DNA from: Chitinophaga hostae
GTDB lineage: Bacteria > Bacteroidota > Bacteroidia > Chitinophagales > Chitinophagaceae
Length of the DNA stretch: 64,000 nucleotides
NCBI RefSeq assembly: GCF_018224885.1
Contig: NZ_JAGTXB010000019.1
Span: 101,563-165,562, forward strand
Reading direction: 5' to 3'
Shown: positions 42,082-50,723 of the stretch, piece by piece
How the letters are laid out: each line of letters opens with the position of its first letter
Numbering within the stretch: the first letter of the stretch is position 1
Translations under genes and position numbers: made by a program
Notes under the pieces: model-generated
Databases searched by the model: none
What the model was told of the DNA's origin: nothing
The model's input: the letters and a program-made list of their open reading frames with translations, nothing else

Positions 42082-44094
42082 ATGAAACATATTCTCATTG
42101 CCTCTACGATATTATTAAGCATTACGCTTCCTTGTGCTGTTGTGGCACAAACGAAAAAAACAATTCAGTATAACGGAAACCGTGCTCCTCTTCATCAGAA
42201 ACCTTATATCGCGCTGCCACTGGGCGCCATTAGTCCCAAAGGTTGGCTGAGAACCATGCTGGTGCAGCAAAAAAATGGCGCCACCGGTCAGCTGGATCAA
42301 TTATATCCCTTGGTGATGAACCAGCGTAACGGATGGCTGGGTGGTGATGGCGACCAGTGGGAACGTGGTCCTTACTGGATAGATGGCCTGCTGCCATTGG
42401 CTTATATACTGAAAGACACGGCCCTTATTGCCAAAGTAAAACCCTGGGTGGAATGGTCTATCAAAAGCCAGCAATCCGATGGTTATTTTGGTCCGGCAAA
42501 AGACTATGGCTACGAACCCGGCATACAACGCGACAATAGCCGGGATTGGTGGCCAAAGATGGTCATGTTAAAAGTACTGCAGCAGTATTATGAGGCCACC
42601 GGCGATTCCCGCGTGGTTAATTTAATGACCGCCTACTTCCGTTACCAGTTAAAAGAGCTCCCGCAAAAACCGCTGGACCACTGGACTTTCTGGGCACGTT
42701 ATCGCGCCGGGGATAACCTGATGGTGGTGTACTGGCTGTATAATATTACGGGCGACAAGTTCCTGCTCGACCTGGCAGACCTTCTCCATCAGCAGACATT
42801 TGATTATACCGACGCATTTTTACATACCGGCCTGTTATCACAACAGGGCAGCATTCACGGCGTAAACCTCGCCCAGGGCATTAAAGAGCCGGTGATTTAC
42901 TACCAGCAGCATCCCGATAAAAAATACCTGGAAGCCACGCGCAAAGGATTCGACGACCTGCGTAAATTCAATGGTATGGCGCATGGTCTTTATGGCGGCG
43001 ATGAAGCCCTCCATGGCAATAATCCCACACAGGGATCTGAACTCTGCACCGCCGTGGAAATGATGTTTTCGCTGGAGAGCATCCTGGAAGTAAGCGGTGA
43101 GGTACGGTATGCCGACCAGCTGGAGAAAATTGCCTTTAACGCTTTGCCATCACAGATTACGGAAGACTTTATGAACCGCCAGTATTTCCAGCAGGCCAAC
43201 CAGGTAATGGCTACCCGGCATATCCGCAATTTTGATGTGAATCACAGTGGCACAGATCTTTGCTACGGGCTGTTATCCGGTTATCCCTGCTGTACGTCCA
43301 ATATGCACCAGGGCTGGCCGAAGTTTACCCGGAACTTGTGGTATGCTACCGCCGATAGTGGTGCAGCAGCCTTGCTGTATGCTCCCAGCGAAGTAAAAAT
43401 GTATGTGGCACAGCAAACTCCTATCACCTTCAAAGAAGAAACCAATTACCCGTTTGGAGAAAGCATCACCTTTACACTCAGCACGCCAGAGAAAGTGAAC
43501 TTTCCCTTTCATGTGCGTATCCCCGAATGGTGTAAAAAAGGCATTATTAAAGTGAATGGGAAGGTATGGCAGGAAGCCGCCGGCAACCAGGTGGTAAAGG
43601 TTTCGCGCGACTGGAAAAATGGTGATGTAGTGGAACTGCAGCTGCCTATGCATATCTTCAAAAATACCTGGTATGAAAACTCCATGTCGGTAGAGCGGGG
43701 ACCTATTACCTATGCCTTGAAGATAGCCGAAACTATTACCGCGGTAAACAATACCAAAGACCCGCTGGATTACGGTGCTGCTTATTTTGAAGTGCGCCCT
43801 GCCAGCCCATGGAACTATGCCCTCATTGAAACGCCGGATGACCAGCTCCAGGCACGTTACAAGGTAGAAAGCGCCGGTGCGCCGGCTGCTTATCCGTGGA
43901 CCACCGCCCATGTACCCATCTCCATAAAAACTACAGCAAAACGTATTCCCTCCTGGCAGTTGTATAACGAAATGACCGGCCCTGTTCCCTATAGTATTAC
44001 ATATGGTATGGAAATGGGAAAGGAAGAAGAGATTACGCTGGTACCTTATGGTTGCACCAAGCTGCGGATTTCACAGTTCCCGGTGGTAAGGTAA
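42082..44094 (+). CDS. Secreted GH127-like beta-L-arabinofuranosidase (DUF1680)
   Basis: The protein has 670 residues from the ATG at 42082, which starts a clear signal peptide (ending V-V-A-Q); an upstream in-frame ATG at 42019 adds a non-signal-like extension. The alpha/alpha barrel carries G-P-Y-W-I-D-G-L and D-N-L-M-V-V-Y-W. The Zn-binding and catalytic cysteine set of GH127 is visible as E320-L-C322 and the pair C403-C404 in G-Y-P-C-C-T-S-N. In HypBA1 the equivalent Glu and Cys residues bind zinc and one Cys is the nucleophile. It probably removes beta-L-arabinofuranose from plant glycans. It has no SusCD partner in the window. Confidence 0.88.
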   Translation: MKHILIASTILLSITLPCAVVAQTKKTIQYNGNRAPLHQKPYIALPLGAISPKGWLRTMLVQQKNGATGQLDQLYPLVMNQRNGWLGGDGDQWERGPYWIDGLLPLAYILKDTALIAKVKPWVEWSIKSQQSDGYFGPAKDYGYEPGIQRDNSRDWWPKMVMLKVLQQYYEATGDSRVVNLMTAYFRYQLKELPQKPLDHWTFWARYRAGDNLMVVYWLYNITGDKFLLDLADLLHQQTFDYTDAFLHTGLLSQQGSIHGVNLAQGIKEPVIYYQQHPDKKYLEATRKGFDDLRKFNGMAHGLYGGDEALHGNNPTQGSELCTAVEMMFSLESILEVSGEVRYADQLEKIAFNALPSQITEDFMNRQYFQQANQVMATRHIRNFDVNHSGTDLCYGLLSGYPCCTSNMHQGWPKFTRNLWYATADSGAAALLYAPSEVKMYVAQQTPITFKEETNYPFGESITFTLSTPEKVNFPFHVRIPEWCKKGIIKVNGKVWQEAAGNQVVKVSRDWKNGDVVELQLPMHIFKNTWYENSMSVERGPITYALKIAETITAVNNTKDPLDYGAAYFEVRPASPWNYALIETPDDQLQARYKVESAGAPAAYPWTTAHVPISIKTTAKRIPSWQLYNEMTGPVPYSITYGMEMGKEEEITLVPYGCTKLRISQFPVVR

Positions 44095-44116
44095 CCGGGA
44101 AATTTACTTTTTAAAT

Positions 44117-44620
44117 TTATTTATTTTTTTGCTGGGGCTTTATTTGCTGTCCTGTTTTGAGGTTCAATTCTACTTCGCATTTCGACTCTGACAAAACAAA
44201 CAGGCTGCGGATCTTATAGATGTTATCGAGCCGGGAGAGTTTTGTGAGGTTAAAATGTTCATAGGCTTCCATATCAGCTACCAATACTTTAAGCAGGTAA
44301 TCGAACTGTCCGTTCATTTTATAACACTCCATTACTTCCGGAAAGGTATTGATCTTTTCTTCGAAGGCTGGCAAACGGTCCTGGCCGTGTTCCTTTAAGG
44401 TAACGCTGGTATAGGCCACCAGGTTTTTACCGAGCTTATTTTTATTAAGCACCGCTATGTAGCGTAAGATATACCCTTCTGCTTCCAGTCGTTTTACCCT
44501 TTCAAATATAGAAGTAACCGACTTACCTAACCTGGAAGCAATCTCTTTATTGGTTGTTCTGGCGTCTTCCTGTAATATGTCCATTATACACATATCAATT
44601 TGGTCAGGTATGAAACTCAT
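44117..44620 (-). CDS. Lrp/AsnC-family transcriptional regulator
   Basis: The protein has 167 residues. The N-terminal helix-turn-helix (I-L-Q-E-D-A-R-T-T-N-K-E-I-A-S-R-L-G-K-S-V-T-S-I) is followed by the RAM ligand-binding domain (Y-I-L-R-Y-I-A-V-L-N, later C-Y-K-M-N-G-Q-F-D-Y-L-L-K-V-L-V). Members sense amino acids and control nearby metabolic genes. It is divergent from ppsA with 208 bases between, so it is the likely regulator of pyruvate-to-PEP flux and of itself. Confidence 0.92.
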   Translation of the reverse strand: MSFIPDQIDMCIMDILQEDARTTNKEIASRLGKSVTSIFERVKRLEAEGYILRYIAVLNKNKLGKNLVAYTSVTLKEHGQDRLPAFEEKINTFPEVMECYKMNGQFDYLLKVLVADMEAYEHFNLTKLSRLDNIYKIRSLFVLSESKCEVELNLKTGQQIKPQQKNK

Positions 44621-44701
44621 GTCCGATTTTTTATCAAAAATAGGGATCCTGTTATTGATTTAGGAAAAAAAGTCGGTGGCAGGTGCTTTTTTTAGTTTTG
44701 T

Positions 44702-44717
44702 TTTCGCTTTTGCGAAA
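44702..44717. promoter_or_regulatory. Palindrome in the lrp-ppsA divergent region
   Basis: TTTCGC at 44702-44707 and GCGAAA at 44712-44717 are exact complements around a TTTT spacer. The site lies 82 bases upstream of the Lrp-type gene's start codon and 111 before ppsA. It could be a binding site for the Lrp-type protein, though the Lrp consensus is too loose to confirm. A TATAATTTG around 44753-44761 resembles a ppsA -7 box. Confidence 0.35.
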
Positions 44718-44828
44718 GTAGTTGTCATAACACCGCGGCTTGGTATAATTTGCTGACAGAGAAACAAACCACGTTTGGGAGACGACCATCAACCTTCCAT
44801 ATTTTTTATTCATTAAACTCATTTTTAC

Positions 44829-47321
44829 ATGAGACAAAGTATTGTACTTCCGCTAAAAGCGGTAGGCATGGATGCTATTGCCCTTGTAGGCGGTAAATCA
44901 GCCTCCCTGGGTGAAATGATTTCCAACCTCGAAAAAATGGGGGTTGCAGTCCCTGACGGCTTTGCCATTACCACCACCGCCTATTATGATTTTATGAAAC
45001 AAAGCGGGCTGGAACAATTTATAGCAGAGCAGGTAGCCACTATTGATTTTAAAGACATAGTTACCCTGCGCCGGGCGGGGCAGAAAATAAGGCAAGCGAT
45101 CAGCAGCACCCGGTTTCCGCATGAGCTGAGCCAGGAAATCATTGCCGCCTACCAGCAATTATCCCAGCAATACGACCAGGAACAAACCGATGTAGCCGTA
45201 AGATCCTCCGCCACCGCGGAAGACCTTCCTGATGCCTCTTTTGCCGGTCAGCAGGAAACCTTCCTGAACGTAAGGGGACCTGCTGCCCTGATAGATGCTG
45301 TGAGGAACTGTTTCGCCTCCTTGTTTACCGACCGGGCCATCAGCTATCGCGCCAACTTCGGCTACGACCACTTTAGTATAGGCTTGTCCGTATGCGTACA
45401 GAAAATGGTCCGCTCCGACCTTGGCGCTTCCGGCGTCGCTTTTTCCCTGGATACCGAATCGGGATTCAAAGAAGTGGTAGTGATCAACGGTTCTTTTGGT
45501 CTTGGTGAAATGGTCGTACAGGGAGCCGTTTCCCCCGATGAGTTCATCGTATTCAAACCATGTATGCAGCAGGGTTATACCCCTATCATAGAAAAAAAGC
45601 TGGGTGTAAAAGATAAGAAAATGGTGTACGGTGAAAGCAGCGATGAACGAACCAGGATCATCCCGGTAGAAAAAAAGCAGCAGCAGCATTTTTGCCTGAC
45701 CGACGCACAAATCATGCAACTTGCTGAATGGGTGCGTTGTATTGAAACCTACTATTCAGAAAAGAAAGGCCGCTGGTGCCCGATGGATATTGAGTGGGCA
45801 GTAGACGGGCTTACCAGCAACCTGTATATCGTACAGGCACGCCCGGAAACCATCCACTCCAGGAAAGATCATAATATGATCACCTCTTACGCCATCGAAC
45901 ATACAGCCCAGGCAAAACAAATACTAAAAGGCATTGCCGTAGGTGATAAGATCGCCACCGGCCAGGTAAATATCCTCTTTTCCCTCGATAACCGCCTTAT
46001 TACCGGTAACGAATTCAAACCCGGTGATATACTGGTAACCGACATGACAGACCCCGACTGGGAACCTATCATGAAAATGGCTTCCGCCATCGTTACCAAT
46101 AAAGGCGGTCGTACCTGTCATGCCGCCATTGTAGCGCGTGAAATGGGAATCCCGGCTATTGTTGGCTGCGGCGATGCCACCGAAAAATTAAACGACGGCC
46201 AGGAAATCACCGTCAGCTGTGCTGAAGGCAGCGATGGTATCGTATACGAAGGCATATTGCCTTTCCGGGAAGACAAACTGGACCTGTCACAGCTCCCCGC
46301 TATACATACCCCGCTCATGCTGAACGTAGGATCGCCTTCCATGGCGTTCCAGTTCACCCACCTGCCTAACAAAGGCGTAGGGCTGGCCCGCGAGGAATTT
46401 ATCATCAACAACTATATCAAAGTACATCCGCTGGCGTTGCTGCATCATAAAACACTCAACGACGCCGATCTATCTGCCAAAATTGCCCAGCTGATACAGG
46501 GGCATGATAATGAAGAAGACTACTTTGTAAACAAACTCGCGTATGGTATCGGGAAAATTGCCGCTGCTTTTTACCCTGAGAAAGTGATTGTTCGCTTCTC
46601 GGATTTTAAAAGCAATGAATACTTCAACCTGCTCGGTGGTAAACACTTTGAGCCTACGGAAGAAAATCCGATGATCGGTTGGAGAGGCGCCTCCCGCTAC
46701 TATTCCCCCCAATACAAAGCAGCCTTTGAGCTGGAGTGTAAGGCCATCCGGAAAGTAAGGCATACCATGGGGCTAAAGAATGTAGTAGTAATGATCCCGT
46801 TCTGCAGAACCGTAGAAGAACTGCAACTGGTACTTGCTACCATGGAAGAATTTGGATTACGTCGCGGCGAAGAAGGACTGGAAGTATACCTGATGGCAGA
46901 AATACCCTCCAATATTATGATGGCAGAAGAATTTTCAGCCTTCATTGATGGTTTCTCGATAGGATCAAATGATCTGACACAGCTCACACTTGGTCTCGAC
47001 AGGGATTCTTCCCTGGTAGCCAATCTTTACAATGAAATGAACCCGGCCGTACAACGCCTGATTGCCCACCTGATAAAAGTGGCCAAACAGCAAAAAGTAA
47101 AGGTCGGTATCTGCGGACAGGGACCATCGGACTTTCCGGAGTTCACCAAATTCCTGGTGGCGCAGGGCATTGATAGTATTTCAGTGACACCAGATGCAGT
47201 CATAAAAACCGTGAAAGCGATTCATGAAGCAGAGAAGGCTACACCGGGCATGAATGGCAATTCAATTACACCAGATACAATCAAAAAAACGGGGAAAGCG
47301 ATTCACGAGGCAGAGAAGTAA
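44829..47321 (+). CDS. ppsA: Phosphoenolpyruvate synthase
   Basis: This enzyme converts pyruvate and ATP to PEP, AMP and phosphate at the start of gluconeogenesis. The 830-residue protein has the N-terminal ATP-binding domain (G-G-K-S-A-S-L-G-E-M), the phosphohistidine domain with H431 in K-G-G-R-T-C-H-A-A-I-V-A-R-E, and the C-terminal PEP/pyruvate barrel (A-E-I-P-S-N-I-M-M-A, G-S-N-D-L-T-Q-L-T-L-G, G-I-C-G-Q-G-P-S). The family is usually near 790 residues. The excess is partly a tandem copy of the last 17 residues: T-P-D-A-V-I-K-T-V-K-A-I-H-E-A-E-K is repeated 27 codons later with changes. It is divergent from an Lrp-type regulator. Confidence 0.95.
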   Translation: MRQSIVLPLKAVGMDAIALVGGKSASLGEMISNLEKMGVAVPDGFAITTTAYYDFMKQSGLEQFIAEQVATIDFKDIVTLRRAGQKIRQAISSTRFPHELSQEIIAAYQQLSQQYDQEQTDVAVRSSATAEDLPDASFAGQQETFLNVRGPAALIDAVRNCFASLFTDRAISYRANFGYDHFSIGLSVCVQKMVRSDLGASGVAFSLDTESGFKEVVVINGSFGLGEMVVQGAVSPDEFIVFKPCMQQGYTPIIEKKLGVKDKKMVYGESSDERTRIIPVEKKQQQHFCLTDAQIMQLAEWVRCIETYYSEKKGRWCPMDIEWAVDGLTSNLYIVQARPETIHSRKDHNMITSYAIEHTAQAKQILKGIAVGDKIATGQVNILFSLDNRLITGNEFKPGDILVTDMTDPDWEPIMKMASAIVTNKGGRTCHAAIVAREMGIPAIVGCGDATEKLNDGQEITVSCAEGSDGIVYEGILPFREDKLDLSQLPAIHTPLMLNVGSPSMAFQFTHLPNKGVGLAREEFIINNYIKVHPLALLHHKTLNDADLSAKIAQLIQGHDNEEDYFVNKLAYGIGKIAAAFYPEKVIVRFSDFKSNEYFNLLGGKHFEPTEENPMIGWRGASRYYSPQYKAAFELECKAIRKVRHTMGLKNVVVMIPFCRTVEELQLVLATMEEFGLRRGEEGLEVYLMAEIPSNIMMAEEFSAFIDGFSIGSNDLTQLTLGLDRDSSLVANLYNEMNPAVQRLIAHLIKVAKQQKVKVGICGQGPSDFPEFTKFLVAQGIDSISVTPDAVIKTVKAIHEAEKATPGMNGNSITPDTIKKTGKAIHEAEK

Positions 47322-47335
47322 GAAAAGTTAGAGAG

Positions 47336-47372
47336 CGCTGAAGCTTCGCGAAAGCGGGGTTTCAGCGTTTTT
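47336..47372 (+). terminator. Rho-independent terminator of ppsA
   Basis: CGCTGAA (47336-47342) pairs with TTCAGCG (47361-47367), with an inner GCTT/AAGC pairing. The hairpin is followed by TTTTT at 47368-47372. It starts 14 bases after the ppsA stop. Confidence 0.8.
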
Positions 47373-47392
47373 CATATTGATGGTAAACACAG

Positions 47393-48007
47393 CTAGTCTA
47401 CGAGCTTCAGAGAGCGGATTATGTCCGTGACTTTTTGCACAAAGATTCCGTCTTTCAACACCGGTTTTCTTGAACGTAACTCAAATTCAAACAATACAAG
47501 ATCCCCCTTCAACCTCACCAATGCTCTGATATTAAATTTTTTGATGTGACTTACCTCCCTGGAAAAACCGGTCACTGGAATCGAATCTTTACCCCCCATT
47601 ATAACAGTATCTATCACTAAATGATCCCGGTATCCCTCCTTTAATAGCATTTGCTTCATTCCGTTTCGCAAGCTGGCAATATCTGGTGCGCTTCCGGCAA
47701 ATTTCTCTGCTTCGTGTTCGATGGTTAACTGGTCTACAGAATCAGCCGGAGATTTTGTATAGAGCTCGCCATTCTCCTGCGCAATAGGAAATATCTTAGG
47801 CTGAAACCTGTATTTAATCTTGTCGCAGGGTGGACCGCAATCTGAATAGTGCGTCCATTGTATTAATGTATCCCATTCATTGGGTATATCCATTTTAATA
47901 ACACCACGATTATCCTTTAAAACGAGGGTTACCGGATGGGTACTTCTTGCCCGCGGTAAACAGGCAACAAGGAACAAAACAACCATGAGGCACAAGAGCA
48001 GCCGCAT
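47393..48007 (-). CDS. Hypothetical lipoprotein
   Basis: The protein has 204 residues from ATG 48007, which opens a short lipoprotein signal ending in F-L-V-A-C16. The frame extends to a TTG at 48034, which I reject because it only lengthens the signal. I do not recognise the mature domain. It contains a pair of cysteines in H-Y-S-D-C-G-P-P-C-D-K, probably disulfide-bonded, and a C-terminal mix of strands (L-V-R-L-K-G-D-L-V-L-F-E-F-E-L). It is convergent with ppsA and divergent from the Fic/Doc gene. No function is assigned. Confidence 0.7.
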   Translation of the reverse strand: MRLLLCLMVVLFLVACLPRARSTHPVTLVLKDNRGVIKMDIPNEWDTLIQWTHYSDCGPPCDKIKYRFQPKIFPIAQENGELYTKSPADSVDQLTIEHEAEKFAGSAPDIASLRNGMKQMLLKEGYRDHLVIDTVIMGGKDSIPVTGFSREVSHIKKFNIRALVRLKGDLVLFEFELRSRKPVLKDGIFVQKVTDIIRSLKLVD

Positions 48008-48077
48008 AAACAATATAAAATTGAGCCGCTGCAAATCTATGTAAATTGCCTAACTTGGTACCCGAAAAATAAACGCC

Positions 48078-48623
48078 ATGCAACACTTAACCCCAGATTC
48101 CGAATCCGCCGGCCTGTTAAAGATATTAAACGATTATGCGTACGCGTTAGACATACTGGATAAGTACGACCACCAGGTTTTAGCAATTGAATCCGCCACT
48201 GCGGAAAATCTCTTTGAAATCACCTACCCTGTGGCAATGAGCGCCATCCTTGGGCTGCGCGACAAATTCGGTGGCAGCACCCTTTTTGGCAACGAAAAAG
48301 ATGAATCTTTTCAGGGCTCCCTGGCAGCCATCTATCAAACCTTTGGCGGGCAGTATGTATACCCCAGCGTAGAAGAAAAGGCGGCGCACCTCTTATACTT
48401 TGTCACCAAAAATCATTCATTTTCTGATGGCAACAAAAGGATAGCCGCGTTTTTATTTGTGTGGTTCCTGGACAAAAACAATATCCTGTATCATACCGAT
48501 GGGTCCAAAAAGATCGGCGATAATGCACTGGTAGCTTTCACGCTGATGATAGCGGAATCCAAACCTGATGAAAAGGAAATGATGATAAAGGTGCTGGTGA
48601 ATTTGATGAATATGCGGAACTAA
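48078..48623 (+). CDS. Fic/Doc-family protein (orphan)
   Basis: The protein has 181 residues. The active-site loop is H113-S-F-S-D117-G-N-K120-R, the Doc form of the Fic motif. Classical Fic AMP-transferases have GNGR, while Doc has GNKR and phosphorylates EF-Tu. The N-terminal ~45 residues (L-L-K-I-L-N-D-Y-A-Y-A-L-D-I-L-D-K-Y-D) are helical and resemble the linker before the Fic domain of RhuM-type fusion proteins, but no RhuM part is present. No Phd-like or other antitoxin gene adjoins it, and no S/T-x3-E-G/N inhibitory helix was found. It may be a stand-alone remnant or a self-limited enzyme. Confidence 0.82.
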   Translation: MQHLTPDSESAGLLKILNDYAYALDILDKYDHQVLAIESATAENLFEITYPVAMSAILGLRDKFGGSTLFGNEKDESFQGSLAAIYQTFGGQYVYPSVEEKAAHLLYFVTKNHSFSDGNKRIAAFLFVWFLDKNNILYHTDGSKKIGDNALVAFTLMIAESKPDEKEMMIKVLVNLMNMRN

Positions 48624-48961
48624 TGTAGGCTTACCACACTAACTTCATTCAAAAACGTGCGCTTCGCTCTTGATGGCAGTAATATTGTTTTAGACATAGA
48701 CCTGTAAACAATACGGCTGTGGAGTTAATAAAAATATTGTTTGGTAGATTATACTTCCAGCATGATTTGTTCAGATATGGAGAGAGAAGGGGCCCTGTAT
48801 TGAACCTTTACCATAGTTTGGGGAAAATAAAAAAAGCCCGCCAGATTTGCCCTTGTATACAGAGGGGTGGCGGACTATGTTATCACAATATTACAATATT
48901 TATTTCGAATAAATAAATTACAAAACAATTTTTTTTAGAAAAATATTGTTTGAGAAACTAA
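48624..48961. other. Non-coding gap with an A+T hairpin after the LytTR gene
   Basis: This is a 338-base gap between the Fic/Doc gene and the end of the minus-strand LytTR gene. A hairpin of A and T (AAACAAT at 48923-48929 pairing with ATTGTTT ending at 48951, plus inner A/T pairs) lies just after the LytTR stop and could end that operon. A weak CCGCCA/TGGCGG inverted repeat stands near 48838-48872. No gene is supported; one short open frame (48719-48916) has no conserved look. Confidence 0.45.
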
Positions 48962-49657
48962 CTATCTCGGCATATTAATCGCCTCCATAAACTGTTTCAT
49001 ATAGGCGTCACCGATAGGTACGTTATGTGCGCCCGTAAAAATCCTTTGTCTTTCTATACTGTCTATTTTATCCAGTGAGATAATATAGGATTTGTGCACG
49101 CGTAAAAACCGGAATGGCGCCAGTATTTCTTCAAAGCTGCGCAGGTTTTGCAACGTGAGAATTTTCTGCGTAGTAGTTTGTATGGCTACATAATTGCGTA
49201 ACGCTTCTACAAAAAGAATATCCTTTACATCCACCCGTACGATGCGTTTATCGGTACGCACAAAAATATAATCTGTTCCTGCAGGCTGGGAAATAGCCCC
49301 TGTATTTTTTGCGAGCACCCGTTGCACGGAGCGGGCAAAGCGTTCAAAGGATACAGGTTTCAGGAGGTAGTCTACCGCTTCGCGGTCAAAGCCTTCTACC
49401 GCATATTCGTCGTAGGCGGATACAATAACGATATGAATACCGGGAGGCGCCAGCTGCATAAATTCGAGGCCGCTGAGTTCCTGCATTTGTATATCCAGGA
49501 ATACCAGGTCTACTTTTTCCTGTTTCAGGAAAAGCAACGCTTCCTGTGGATTGTGAAACGTTTTCAATAACTGCAGGTCAGGCGTTTTGTTGATAAACGC
49601 TACCAGCACCTGCGCCGCCAGTGGCTCATCATCGACCACTATACACTTTACTGCCAT
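48962..49657 (-). CDS. LytTR-family response regulator
   Basis: The protein has 231 residues. The receiver domain is at residues 1-118 (V-V-D9-D10-E, phospho-acceptor D55 in L-V-F-L-D-I-Q-M-Q, K100 in Y-L-L-K-P). The LytTR DNA-binding domain is at about 130-228 (I-F-V-R-T-D-K-R-I-V-R-V, then F-L-R-V-H-K-S-Y-I-I-S-L-D-K-I-D-S-I). LytTR proteins bind pairs of 9-base direct repeats about 21 bases apart. It starts four bases after the kinase gene's stop and forms a two-component pair with it. Candidate target sites lie in the divergent promoter of the SusCD genes. Confidence 0.95.
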   Translation of the reverse strand: MAVKCIVVDDEPLAAQVLVAFINKTPDLQLLKTFHNPQEALLFLKQEKVDLVFLDIQMQELSGLEFMQLAPPGIHIVIVSAYDEYAVEGFDREAVDYLLKPVSFERFARSVQRVLAKNTGAISQPAGTDYIFVRTDKRIVRVDVKDILFVEALRNYVAIQTTTQKILTLQNLRSFEEILAPFRFLRVHKSYIISLDKIDSIERQRIFTGAHNVPIGDAYMKQFMEAINMPR

Positions 49658-49661
49658 ATCA

Positions 49662-50723
49662 TTACCAGTTAATCACTAAGTTACTGCAATATTCTTCTTT
49701 CATGTCCAGAATTTCCAGTTCATGCCGGCCGGGATAGAGCAGCTGTAAACGTTTCCGCACATTGTCCAACCCTATGCCGCCGGTTTTGTCGCGCTGGTAG
49801 CCGGAAATATAATTATGCACCGTAAATACCATCTGCTGTTGGGTGCATTCCAGCGTAATGCGGACGGGCTTCTCCGGGCGGTTGGTGACCCCATGTTTAA
49901 AAGCATTTTCTACAAAAGGTACCAGTAGTAAAGGCGCTATTTCCTTATCAGGCACCTGTTCCGGCAGTCTGAAAACAATCCCTTCCTGGCAGCCGGTACG
50001 TATACGCTGCAAAGTTACAAAATCCTGCAGGTAGCGTATTTCTTCCGCAATAGGCGCCCTGTAGCCAATATCCGATGGTTGTTCCACCATATAGGCCAGC
50101 AGATCCGTCAGCGTTTTATGGGCTCTTACAACTTCCGGAGAATCCATCAGCGCCAGTGAATAAATGCTGTTAAGACTGTTGATCAGAAAATGTGAATTCA
50201 GCTGCATCTTCAGAAAACCTGATTCCGCCTGTAATTGCTGCTGTTGCAAGATAGCCCTGCGCTTATCTTCTTCCAGCCATAAAATGAAAAAACGGTAGGA
50301 AAAAGCCGCCAGTACAATTACAGCACCGCCCCATAGACTACTGATAAAATAGTTTGTTGCTGAAACATACAAGAACACCTTTTCCCTGTGTTCATACCTG
50401 TAACCGGAAAACAATACCTCCTCCCGGAAAAAATGATCTGCTATTAAATACTTCAGCACAATCGTTCCCAGCATCAGCGGCAACAGTAACGACAACAGCT
50501 TTACCCAATTATTTTTTTGCAGAAAGGGAGGTATGATCCAACGGAGATAAATATAAAACGGAATAAAATTAAGCAGTCCGAAAAAGCCATAATTAATAAA
50601 CATTTTCCACTGAAGTTCCGGCGTCCGCTTCACCGCCATCGCCACATTCAATCCATATACCAGCAGCATCCATACCAGCAAGAGGACCAACAGCTCCACG
50701 ATATTTTTACGGGTATTATGCAT
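49662..50723 (-). CDS. LytS-type sensor histidine kinase
   Basis: The protein has 353 residues. Four hydrophobic helices lie in the first ~150 residues (around 8-30, 42-62, 75-92 and 128-150). The His_kinase domain has the phospho-acceptor H178 in L-N-S-H-F-L-I-N-S-L-N-S-I, slightly different from the usual N-P-H-F-L-F-N. The ATPase domain shows V-P-F-V-E-N-A-F-K-H-G-V (N box) and G-G-I-G-L-D-N-V-R-K-R-L (G box), so it should be active. Its first eight bases overlap the end of the kinase-like gene upstream, a sign of translational coupling. Confidence 0.93.
   Translation of the reverse strand: MHNTRKNIVELLVLLLVWMLLVYGLNVAMAVKRTPELQWKMFINYGFFGLLNFIPFYIYLRWIIPPFLQKNNWVKLLSLLLPLMLGTIVLKYLIADHFFREEVLFSGYRYEHREKVFLYVSATNYFISSLWGGAVIVLAAFSYRFFILWLEEDKRRAILQQQQLQAESGFLKMQLNSHFLINSLNSIYSLALMDSPEVVRAHKTLTDLLAYMVEQPSDIGYRAPIAEEIRYLQDFVTLQRIRTGCQEGIVFRLPEQVPDKEIAPLLLVPFVENAFKHGVTNRPEKPVRITLECTQQQMVFTVHNYISGYQRDKTGGIGLDNVRKRLQLLYPGRHELEILDMKEEYCSNLVINW

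Noticed and set aside
48719..48916. 65-codon open frame in the gap after the Fic/Doc gene
   Set aside because: It overlaps hairpin-like sequence, has no conserved look and does not neighbour the Fic/Doc gene as an antitoxin would; kept as non-coding.
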